In this document: piece by piece, positions 55,237 to 64,000 of the stretch
Layout of the letters: each line of letters begins with the position of its first letter
How positions within the stretch are numbered: the first letter of the stretch is position 1
DNA from: Larix kaempferi
Taxonomy: Eukaryota > Streptophyta > Pinopsida > Pinales > Pinaceae
Length of the DNA stretch: 64,000 bases
Assembly (NCBI GenBank): GCA_027924585.1
Contig: BSBM01000825.1
Coordinates: 3,514,001-3,578,000, forward strand
Direction of reading: 5' to 3'
Notes under the pieces: model-generated
The model's input: only the letters and a program-made list of their open reading frames with translations
The model's database searches: none
Told to the model about the DNA's origin: nothing
Made by a program: the position numbers and the translations under genes

Positions 55237-56088
55237 TCAACCAGTTGCAGAGGGGCCTTTTGCATCAGAAGGTGTCTCCTCTAGAATTGGGAAGATGAAG
55301 TAATCTGTGTCTTTCCAATCGCTTGCAGGTGTTGGAGTAGCATTCCCAGGTGTCGAAGCAGAAATACCAGGTTTCAACGTAGCTCTCACGGGAGGCAGAG
55401 TATTCTTCGTAAAAGGACAATTTTCTTGAGTAGGGAACTTGACCAGCAATAGTGTAGTATTCTATGGAATGATAGGAACAAAACCAATCAGCTCATTGCT
55501 TGTTATCTTTTCCAGGATCGGGCCCAAGGTGGAGGGGATGGGAAAGGAGGTGTGTGGTTGCTCCTTTCCCTTCATAAGGTTCCTATTGCATATCAAAACC
55601 GAGATGCTACCCCCTGGGTTGGACTTATCCATGCCAAGAGGAGTGGCAAGAGTTCCAAGGGTGGATTCGAGTCTGACAACAAACGTGGTGACGCCAGGTG
55701 TATTGTTCCCAGGACAACTGTCATGGCTGAAGGGACGAGTGGCGGCATAGGAGTCCCAACTAAGTGTGTGTTCCAGTGTGCCGAGGGTGGTAGCCAAGCT
55801 TGGCATAGTAGCCTGCATATTTTGGGTGGTGTGGCGAGCAGGGTTCCAATTAGTATGCATGTCCTCCATAAGCTGGCCTAACATGTTCTTCACAAGCCAA
55901 CAGGGATCCCAGGTCTGCTCCTGATTCCTGTTAACCAAAATGTCCACAATTATCCCAGCCTCCTAGTTATCAATTAGTAAAAGGAATCGAATGGATACTT
56001 CAACACTGTAGCCCTGCCTGGTGTGTCTCCTCTCCAAAGCTGCATCTTTCTGTTTTCTCTTGGTCTTGGTACCCTTTGGCCTTCCCAT
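55237..56088 (-). pseudogene. unknown protein with AT-hook-like N-terminus, two in-frame stops
   Basis: One reading frame from ATG 56088 to a TGA at 55237, broken by a TAG near 55965 and a stop at 55462, about 283 codons. N-terminus MGRPKGTKTKRKQKDAALER has the GRP core of an AT-hook in a basic stretch. The middle contains two similar segments (LATTLGTLEHTLSWDS; LESTLGTLATPLGMD). The end is Thr/Pro-rich (ISASTPGNATPTPASDW). Frame maintained across both stops suggests a former gene or TE protein. No family recognised. Confidence 0.45.
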
Positions 56089-57445
56089 GGGAACCAATGA
56101 GAATATGTCACAGGTGTAGGTAAGTGAGAGCGTCACGATAACTGGAGCACGAGGAGCCTAGAGCAGAACTAGGTGAGTGCAAATGCACAACGCAAAGGGC
56201 CATGACATAACATAGTAGTGTGAACCTGACATCCTGATATTCGCACGCCGGAGATCCATGTAAATTGTTTCCAGTCAGGATGAGGCAATGTCGGGGGCAG
56301 GGGAATTAAAGAGCCCAACGAATTGACATCGCATGACTGACCTCACAATTAATACATTGATTTGTGGAGGGGTAAGGCCTCGATTATTGAATCAGAAGAC
56401 CCAAGGGATGTCTAATGGGATCTATGGATATGAATTTGCAATGCCCGAATGAAATAACCAAAGATCCTAAGCTTTAACATTGGTGATGGGGGAGAAATTA
56501 TAAAGGTCCACTCAATTTTATATAGGGGCACAGATGAAAGGTGTAGATCTGTGGCGACTAAAATTGACGTCCATAGGCGCCCTTCGCAAATTAAGATGGC
56601 GCGTGAACTTGTATTGTGTTGGAAACTAGAGATAACATAAAGATGTAAGTGATACATCATGTGAATTTATAGATATATATATTTATACCATGTAACATTC
56701 CCTTCTCTTAATACACTCCCTTGTATTGTAGAGGCATTGCCTTATGTTGAAGGTGATGAAGGTGTTGATTTATCTCAACTTATGTTGAATCTTATTGATG
56801 GAAATTCTTCCCACATAAATCTCGGAAGGTGTTAATTATATTGATATAGAGTTGGCTATTATGTTAATTTATGATTTCTTTCACTTCGTGTATTGAAACA
56901 ATTATGTGTTGTCTTTGCAATTTATGAATGCATCTGATTTGTTGGTTCAGATTTTTCTTAACTCACTGTTTGGATGTTATTATGTATTAGGTAAATTTAT
57001 TCTAATGTTTATGTATTGAGTCATTTTAATTTTTTGCATAATTAATGAAATTCAATCGGTTTCTCTTGGCCATCTTTTTTGGATAATTTGTCAAATTTCT
57101 ATGAACTATGTTTTATGTTTCCAATTTAATGAATGCATCGATTTGTAGGTTGGATTTCTATTAATATAGGATTCATGTTTTATTATCTGTTAAATGAATT
57201 TCTTCGTTTAACTCATTTTATCTATTTCTGCAACTGATAAACATCCACACATTTATATTCCTGCTAAGTGGAAAAGCGCTCTTACATAGCCAGTTGCTTG
57301 GATCTGCGTTAGATAAAGATAAGTAATCTTATGCGATTGATTCTGATGCATTTTTATTTTGTTCTTGTATGTTGTGATTGTGTAATTGAATGGTTTTAAA
57401 ATATGTTGTGATTGTGTAATTGAAAGGTTTTTTCCATTCTGCATG
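56089..57445. other. non-coding, nothing recognised
   Basis: AT-rich with TTTATG-type simple runs (56880-57240). Frames on either strand are short and motif-free. Confidence 0.35.
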
Positions 57446-57449
57446 TGCA

Positions 57450-57580
57450 AGTTGACGTGGAGAAGCCACGTGGGCAGGAATTATGGCACGGAGAAGACAC
57501 GTCGGCAAGAGCCTCGACGTGGAGGAGTTGCGTGGGTAGAAGGTGTGATGTGGACCGGCCACATCATATCCACACGTGCC
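57450..57580. repeat. 31-bp ACGT-core tandem repeat
   Basis: Three and a half degenerate units (gacgtggagaagccacgtgg, cacggagaagacacgtcggc, gacgtggaggagttgcgtgg, atgtggaccggccacatc). Each holds one or two ACGT cores, including CACGTG at 57467 and 57573. Much more GC-rich than its surroundings. Confidence 0.6.
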
Positions 57581-57906
57581 AGTGACCGTGAAGGATGGGA
57601 GAAGGTGGTTTCGCAAATGGAGGAACGTGGTTTTCCTTACCCCCCTTCCAACTTGCAAAATCATGTGGTGATGCCATGCAGAGAGTGGTTTCAGATTCCA
57701 CAACCACCCATCCCTCCATCCTAGCGTGCATGTTGGGGATGTGGAATGGACATGGGATCATTGATCTTTTCCGCGATTTAAAATGGTTTGTACATTGGCA
57801 GTGATCCTAACCCTAATGGCACCAATGGTAAATGATGGATTGTATCACTAGTGTGAATAATCTCATCATGTTTATGATGGATTGTGTTTATGTGTCACGA
57901 CGTACA

Positions 57907-58036
57907 GATGATATCCCGCCACACTGTGATAATTAATGTCACGAACTTTCATGCATTGATATTATGATGATATCCCACCACACTGTGATAATTAATGTCA
58001 TGAACTTTTATGCATTAATACCGTGATGATATCTTG
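57907..58036. repeat. 59-bp tandem repeat
   Basis: Units start at 57907, 57966 and 58025 (gatgatatcccgccacactg, tgataattaatgtcacgaac). Two full copies and a partial third, about 90 percent identical. Confidence 0.8.
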
Positions 58037-58039
58037 CCC

Positions 58040-59155
58040 ACTGCCTACATTGAAACTTAAAGTTCAAACTCTCTGTGTTTTCCAGTTTGGGGCTCTGTTT
58101 TCTCTCAGGACCGAGGTTTGCTTTTGCTGAGGTGGAACCGAGAAGAGTGTTGGGTGGGTAGAGCAGTAAGATTGGTTTGAAGAATCGACTGCTAGTTTTT
58201 CAATTGGTAGGTATTTATATTATTCAAACCATAAATCTAAATCTGTAACAGAGCATGCTTATTCAACCTCCAGGCTAAAAATCCATATCTTCCATGGTTG
58301 TCAACAATCAATGCAATGACAATTTCAAGTTCACAGTAATTTAAAGTCGCTAAACGTTTTAGATTCTTCAGATTTCCTTCCACCCTTGTCTGCCTTCTTC
58401 ATATTTCCAAAATTTATTTCCTTCAATTATGGGTAGTTATCTTCTTACAATCCATTAATATGAATTCACATCGTTATATTTGCAAAATCATGCGTTACTC
58501 ATTACTGGGCTAAATTAACAGGTTTAATATCGATTTTTGCCAGCTTACATACGTTTTTTGTCTAGTGATGTAGCGTATTATTTTCATATATTCCATATTG
58601 TTTTCTACAAATCCTCTAGCATTTGGCAATACAAATGAACTCGGAAAATTGAAACATGTTTTTTCTTTTTATTATCATTTTGCAGTTAATATTCACTATA
58701 GTATACTGATCTATGTAAACGTTATAATTTATTTGAAATATTTGAAATTGATCATTTATGTCTTAATTTATATAATATTGATTACATTTATTTTATAAAT
58801 ATATTTAATTTAAGTATTTAATTTAATTGAATAAAATTAAGCAATCAAATAGCTTTAAACATACTTATAAACGTATAATTGTTTGCCAATACACTATCTT
58901 GGCTAGAAAAGTCCCATGTATTGGGTAGTTAGGCGTGGTGTATGACTCAAATTGTTGGATGCAATGAGAACACATGTGAGTCTTGCATATGATAGCAAGG
59001 CATTTAGTTGAAGATATAAAGCTGATTAAAATGTTCTTAAAATTAAGTGAATTTTAGCAGAACATTGGTGAAAATTGGTGAATACCCTTGTCTGTCTTAA
59101 TTTGTAGGTTGACAATGAAGAAAAGAAAATAGTCCATTAATATTGGGCATTGGTC
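58040..59155. other. non-coding, nothing recognised
   Basis: Strongly AT-rich (58660-58860). No supported gene or repeat. Confidence 0.35.
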
Positions 59156-60066
59156 ATAATGTATCCAAGTTCGGCTGCTCTTTCTTCAAGTTCTATTTTT
59201 ACAATTCCCTTGTAAGAGAAGGTGCGGGCGATCCTTCTTCTTCCCAATATTCTTTTCGTTATATCTTGAGACTGCAAGAAGGGTCGGTCGATCCTTCTTC
59301 GTCTTCACCATTATGGATATCATTCAATTTCTAGATAAAGGTTTTCAAAGTTATCTACTACACAAAGGGGCGACCGACCCTTCTACCAGTGTTCACCAAT
59401 TTAGATATAGATGAATTGACGTACTAGCCTTCGTAGGTTGAATAATTTTACAATTCCCTCAGGGGCGGCCGACCCTTCTTCTGCCCAATCTTGTATTCAT
59501 AATAGTTCTAGAATGCAAGAAGGGTCAGTAGATCCTTCTTTCTTTCACCATTCTGGATATAGGTGAATTGTTGGATATAGTTGTTCAAAATTATCTCCTA
59601 AACTAAGGGGCGGTCGAACCTTCCCTTCGGAAAATGGAAGTTGGGACAAACAATTTTATATGTTAAAACATAGATGATGTCCAGGTCCCTACTATTTACA
59701 GTGGAAGTCAGAATTCGGGAATTGTCGACATAGCCTTCATAGATTAATATATTTATATTAATATCGTAAATGAAGGTTCGGACGACCCTTGTTGTGCTCA
59801 GTATTCTTCCCTTGTTCATAATTTTTGAAATACATGTATTGATGGCCTAGCATTCGTAGGTTGAACATTTTAATATTCCATTATAAATGAATGGGTGGGA
59901 GACGCTTCTTTTACCCAGTATTATTTTTGTAATCTTTCTAGACTGCAAGAAGGGTCGTTTGATCCTTCTTGTGTTCGTTTCTTATACAAGAAGGGGCGGC
60001 CGATCCTTCCATTCAGAAAATTGGAAGTCCGGACAGACATATTTTTATATATTATAACTTATGTTA
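59156..60066. repeat. hairpin repeat array, block 3
   Basis: Module A at 59275, 59517 and 59945, module B at 59600 (aaactaaggggcggtcgaac) and 59984 (acaagaaggggcggccgatc), other forms at 59363, 59462 and 59772. Each module A again has the ttcaccat...ggtgaatt arm pair. The block lies immediately upstream of the DUF8039-like ORF. Confidence 0.72.
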
Positions 60067-60161
60067 TATCTTTGTTTAAAATAAATATGATTTTTAATGT
60101 CCTCCTGTTATTTTATATGTCATAAAACGCTTCTGAACTGGATTTTGGTACTCAACAATGT

Positions 60162-60953
60162 GTGGACCTACTTTTGAATGGATTGAAAGTTGCTGAGGGA
60201 ATCTCTTTTCCAGAAAGAAAAATTTTGCATAATATCAGCTCTAATGTTGAATGTATCATTGTAAATGTTACCAAGACTTTAAATGCAATTCTTCCATTTC
60301 CCTATCCATCAGAAGGTGCATATACATTGTCAGAGGCTGTTGGTGGTTATATTCAATGGCCTGTATCTGAGATCGTTAACCAGATTGGGTCTGCTCTTCA
60401 CGAGAATGAGGTGAATGATATACCAGCTTCTACTTCGACGAGTGTAGCACATATCATAACAACTGAGAATGAGGTGAATGATATACCAGCTTCTACTTCG
60501 ACGAGTGTAGCACATATCATAACAATTGAGAATAGATCTTATTTTATTATGAGAAAAGTTAAGGTGTTACGTAAGTGTTTAGAAAGTAAGGATTGCATTT
60601 CCATAGGTTTGGTAACAAATGTGAGTGGGACTGATTTTGTTGGGGGAACATTTTTGGGTGACTTCTCCTTCATTGTTCTGGTGGATGAAGTGATATTTTC
60701 TTGTATGGAATGTTGTCCAAGGTCGAGCAGTGGAAGTTTTTTTGTATGGACGATTAAAATAATCATCGATTTTAATACAGAAACATTGCTTTCTATTGCA
60801 AGCAATTTCAACAATAATCAATCTAAATCTAATTTGAAAGTATTAAGAGAAAATCACAATGTCAGGTTTGTGGGACAGAGAGTTAATTTGATACATCAAT
60901 GTTCTTTAAATCTGCAGTATATTGCTCGGGGAATAGTGTCAACTATTTTTTAG
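60162..60953 (+). CDS. DUF8039-like, transposon-associated protein
   Basis: 263-residue frame. The first half reads LLLNGLKVAEGISFPE, LHNISSNVECIIVNV and LPFPYPSEGAYTLSEAVGGY, followed by IQWPVSEIVN. This pattern of an 'AEG...' segment, a beta-rich stretch and 'LP-P...TL-EAVG-YIQWP' resembles DUF8039, found with plant En/Spm (CACTA)-type transposase genes; this is motif-level only. A 63-bp exact-frame duplication adds two copies of a 21-residue block (ENEVNDIPASTSTSVAHIIT). The second half is unassigned. The frame begins without a clear ATG context and may be an exon. Coding trace continues past the stop (GDIVQFKELDAGEFGILVHK) to the LINE tail. Confidence 0.5.
   Translation: MDLLLNGLKVAEGISFPERKILHNISSNVECIIVNVTKTLNAILPFPYPSEGAYTLSEAVGGYIQWPVSEIVNQIGSALHENEVNDIPASTSTSVAHIITTENEVNDIPASTSTSVAHIITIENRSYFIMRKVKVLRKCLESKDCISIGLVTNVSGTDFVGGTFLGDFSFIVLVDEVIFSCMECCPRSSSGSFFVWTIKIIIDFNTETLLSIASNFNNNQSKSNLKVLRENHNVRFVGQRVNLIHQCSLNLQYIARGIVSTIF
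60408..60533. repeat. 63-bp tandem duplication inside the DUF8039-like ORF
   Basis: Two adjacent copies (gagaatgaggtgaatgatat, accagcttctacttcgacga, gtgtagcacatatcataaca) differing by one base at the end. Being a multiple of three it keeps the frame. Confidence 0.9.
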
Positions 60954-61336
60954 GGAGATATTGTACAATTCAAAGAACTAGATGCTGGTGAGTTTGGTAT
61001 TTTAGTTCATAAAGTCTTCTGCAATTGAAATGATTGTGGTGTATTTGAAGGCTCCCTTTTTTTTTAACAGAAACAGGGGAAAGAGTGTATTTATAAAATC
61101 TGTGCACAGCTATTCATTACATGCATATGATAGAGTTTTTTAACAGAAGAGGAAATTTCTAAAAAGGCTGTAACTGTGGTTTCTATCAACATATCTTTAA
61201 AAGATCTGAGCCTTTTCTTACTAAAACTATTCAAAATGGTGCTAGGATAAACCCTGATAAACTGTCTGTTGAGTAGAATGCAGAAATACATTGGCAAAAT
61301 ATATACAAAATTTTGAAACTTGAGCTAAACTGGAAA

Positions 61337-61573
61337 TTAGCCATAATTCTTGAGCTGGGCAAAAGCTGCGTCCACCATTTCCTGATTGATCTCTTGATTG
61401 ACCCTGGGGGTTTCCTGCACATAACTTCCCTGCGTTTTCCCTGTCAGAACTGCCATATCTTCCTGCAGCATGTCAACCTTTCCCATAAGCTCGAACATTT
61501 TTTTCTCTAAATCATCAATCCTCGAATCCTGGCATGAAAGTTGAGAGACTGTATCATCAATCCTCGAATCCAC
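61337..61573 (-). pseudogene. LINE 3' coding piece with a short coiled coil
   Basis: 78-residue frame: MDSRIDDTVSQLSCQDSRID, DLEKKMFELMGKVDMLQEDM, AVLTG..., then EINQEMVDAAFAQLKNYG. DSRIDD occurs twice from an internal 50-bp duplication. Lies downstream of zf-RVT, where L1 ORF2 usually ends. Could be part of this lineage's ORF2 tail or 3' transduced sequence. Confidence 0.45.
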
Positions 61574-61696
61574 GGCTGGGATGATGACTCTTTTTTAATA
61601 TAGAGACTGGGATATCATGTCGATGGCTTTGATGGAAGCTCTATCGCTATTTTCACTCCTACCCTCGAAGATACTTTTATTTCGATTCAGCCAGAT

Positions 61697-62221
61697 CTAC
61701 CAGCAAATGTTCATTGGGATGAGGTTCCAAATTCTTGACATTGTTCTCTTGGATCTGCCAGGAAAGGAGCGACCCCAGTGATCAGTGATTTCTTTAAGAG
61801 TTCTAGGAAGAATGGATGGTCTCCATTGATTCCCCAAGACTCGGACCCACACTTGCTTATCAAAGGAGCATTCCAAGAAAATGTGGTGGGAGTTTTCCTC
61901 GGCAATTTTACACAATGTGCACCTTGAGGGACCTGCTATTCCCCTGGCTCTGAGATTGTCTGTTGTTAACAATTTGTTGTGATCCAGAAGCCAGAAGAAT
62001 ATGTTTATTTTGGGAATACCATCCAATTTCCAAACTTTCCCCCATCTTTTGTGTACCGGAGTATTAGAGAAGGTGAGTTTTTCATAGCCGGCCTTGACTG
62101 TATATGTACCAGCTTTCCCCCATCCCTGGAGATATTTTTCTTTTATGTTTACCGGGACTTTCCCATGCAGAAGATTGAGAAAGATTTTATATTTGTTTTT
62201 GAGATTAGCTGGGGGACTCAT
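61697..62221 (-). pseudogene. LINE zinc-binding domain (zf-RVT)
   Basis: 174 residues: YTVKAGYEKLTF, VWKLDGIPKINIFFWLLDHN, KLLTTDNLRARGI, CTLCKIAEENSHHIFLECSF (C-x2-C and H-x4-C) and DKQVWVRVLG. This is the zf-RVT domain that follows RT in plant L1 ORF2. A frame break lies just upstream. Confidence 0.9.
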
Positions 62222-62849
62222 CTGCTTCCAGCTCTCCCATTATCCAGTGGCCTTCCATATCACTATGTCTTTTAGCTTTGTGATTCCCACATTTTGCAGC
62301 CAGGCTCGATTGGAATCTAGACATCGCATTGTTCCAAGTGGCTTGTCTCCATTTATGTTGTCGGTCCAAAGATTTATTCTTTTCCCATTACCAGGGATCC
62401 AATAGAGGCTTTCATTGATTAAATCTGCTGAGGAGGAGATGAGTCCCCATATTGTTGTTCCTTTTTTGTTGTTTGGTTTGTCGAGGCATCTTAATCTTGA
62501 GCTTCTTGAATATTTTCTCCTTATTACTTCCTTCCACCATTATTTATTTCCAGAAACAATCCTCCATGCTAGCTTGGTTCCCAAAGCTTCGTTTACTAAG
62601 ACACGCTCACGAATTCCATGCCCTCCTCTCTTTTTCTTTTCTTTGACCGTCTTCCAGTTTATCAAGTGGAATTTTTATTTTGTGTCTTTCCTCCTTGCCA
62701 CGAGAACTTTCTTATCTCTGTGCTAAAAGCATTCTAAGCAGAGACGGGGGCCAACATAATTGTTGCTATGAAGACAGGCAGCGAGGAGAGGACAGATTTT
62801 ATCAAAGTGACTTTCCCAACTAAATTCAACCAGCGAGTTCCCCACGAAT

Positions 62850-63900
62850 TTATTCTATTTTTGAATTTCTCAAGGATAGGAGTCCAAACGGAGGAGGAAG
62901 GTTTTTTGAGAGAGATAGGAATGCCAAGATATTTAAAGGAAGACCAGTCAAGGCAGGGTTTAAATTCCAGTATGGCTTATATGAGTCTAACAATGTCAGG
63001 CCGGCAGTTCCAAGTGTATATATTGCACTTTTTTTCATTGGTTTTTCCCCCAGAGGTCTTAAGGTAAAGGTCAAGGGTCGATTTAAATCTTGCATCAATT
63101 TGGGGAGAAGCACTGCCAAGGAGAATGGTGTCCTCAGCGAACTGAGCATGATTAATAGATGGGACATTTCGGATGTAGGAAATAGCCGGGAGAGAGGCTG
63201 AAGCTAAAGGGAGTTGAGTTTTCTTCTTAGGGAGTCAGCCATAATGACAAAAAAGAAGGGATAAAGGGGACAGCCTTGCCTCAGTCCCCAGAAGAGGCAA
63301 AAAAAAGAGGAGGGTCTGCCATTTAGGAGAGGGGAGATCCATGGAGCTCCTATACAAGCTTTCACCCAGCTAACAAAATTTCCATCAAAGCCAAATTTTC
63401 TCAAAACTGCATAAAAAGGCATGTCTAACTCTATCGAAGGCATTGGCCATGTCTAATTTAATTTCCATACCTGCGTCCTTGTTCTGCTTGCTTGAATGTA
63501 TAGCCTCTTGCACTAATAAAATGTTATCATATATTTGCCTGCCTGGGATGAAGCCGCCCTAATTAGGAGAAATAATATTAGGAAGCAGTTTCTTGATTCT
63601 GTTTGTTATTACTTTTGTAATAATTTTATAGGAAGAATTGCAGAGCGAGATAGGTCTGTATCTTCCTATAGAAGTGGCCTTTTTATCCTTCAGGATTAGA
63701 GCTATGAAGGAGGTGTTGGTTCCTCCTCCTATCTTCTCTCTATTCCTAGTCCAATTTATCATTCTGACAAGGTCTCTTTTCTGCAGATGCCAACACTTTT
63801 TGTAGAAGTGAATGGTGAATCCGTCTGGGCCTGGAGATTTTTTCGGGTGTAGAGACCATACAGCTTTCCTGACTTCTTCTTTGGTTACCTATTCCAATAG
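62850..63900 (-). pseudogene. LINE reverse transcriptase
   Basis: Broken over several frames. 63559-63762: SFIALILKDKKATSIGRYRP, ISLCNSSYKIITKVITNRIK, LLPNIISPN. 63204-63443: FDGNFVSWVKACIGAPWISP, LLNGRPSSFF, GLRQGCPLYPFFFV. Around 63130-63160: HAQFAEDTILLG, where the catalytic FADD is FAED. Order and motifs are those of the L1-clade RT. It would prime on nicked chromosomal DNA. The altered active site and stops make it dead. Confidence 0.9.
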
Positions 63901-64000
63901 TGTAATGTTATCTTCGGCTGAGATGAGGTTGGGAATATCTTGACACATTAGATCCAAGTCTACAGCTGGCGGCTCCTCTTCCTCTTTATAGAGAGACTCG

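Larger units (their letters stand above)
61057..64000 (-). mobile_element. L1-type LINE, 3' part, continuing beyond the window
   Basis: Non-LTR retrotransposon on the minus strand. The nine-T run at 61057-61065 (A9 on the minus strand) marks its 3' tail. Reading upstream: a coiled-coil C-terminal piece, zf-RVT domain, then RT, with the endonuclease and ORF1 expected beyond 64000. No LTRs. Frames are broken in many places, so the copy is old. Confidence 0.88.

Noticed and set aside
57329-57804. Overlapping ORFs on both strands near 57.5 kb
   Set aside because: GC-rich local composition and the ACGT repeat explain them; no domain and no consistent frame preference.

Overview
This window looks like repeat-rich plant nuclear DNA. 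A gymnosperm (conifer-type) genome is my best guess, with moderate to low confidence. I find no intact host gene, no rRNA or tRNA gene, and no bacterial feature. Nearly everything I can identify is a transposable element or its debris, mostly on the minus strand: several Ty1/copia elements of one related lineage, one very large Ty3/gypsy element of the Tat type, one small gag-protease-only LTR element, a LINE, and older unclassified loci.

Layout. (1) 1-22240: an old copia element (copia-1, LTRs 1-590 and 21640-22240, left end cut by the window). Nested inside it is a complete 15.6 kb Tat-type gypsy element (4344-19971), with 975-bp LTRs and a perfect 5-bp target duplication (atgtc). On its minus strand this element carries gag, protease, RT-RNase H, integrase and a second, aRNH-type RNase H. 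On its plus strand, antisense to these, it carries a decayed spliced gene resembling the plant mobile domain (PMD), with its own TATA box and two introns. (2) 22241-34400: an ancient, broken minus-strand coding locus I cannot name (coiled-coil protein, ParB-like motif, hairpin repeat array). It is interrupted by copia-2 (26142-30837, target duplication ataca). (3) 34695-37961: a 3.3 kb LTR element with gag and protease only, target duplication agaag. (4) 39240-42480: remains of copia-4. (5) 42531-50946: a very young copia-3 unit (LTRs differ at about 1 of 491 bases). Its right LTR is shared with a second, truncated copy, giving a tandem arrangement. (6) 50947-61000: low-coding sequence with a gypsy gag fragment, an unknown interrupted reading frame (55237-56088), two more blocks of the hairpin repeat, and a DUF8039-like transposon-associated ORF (60162-60953). 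(7) 61057-64000: the 3' part of an L1-type LINE on the minus strand, running off the right edge.

How the parts relate. Estimated LTR divergence agrees with the nesting order: copia-1 about 7 percent, copia-2 about 4, Tat about 3.5, copia-3 about 0.2 (all counted by eye). All four copia elements carry tandem-repeat arrays between pol and the 3' LTR, with a different repeat unit in each. The best candidates for something new are the antisense spliced PMD-like gene in the Tat element, the dispersed GGTCGGTCGATCC hairpin repeat, and the unclassified interrupted minus-strand locus with its ParB-like motif.
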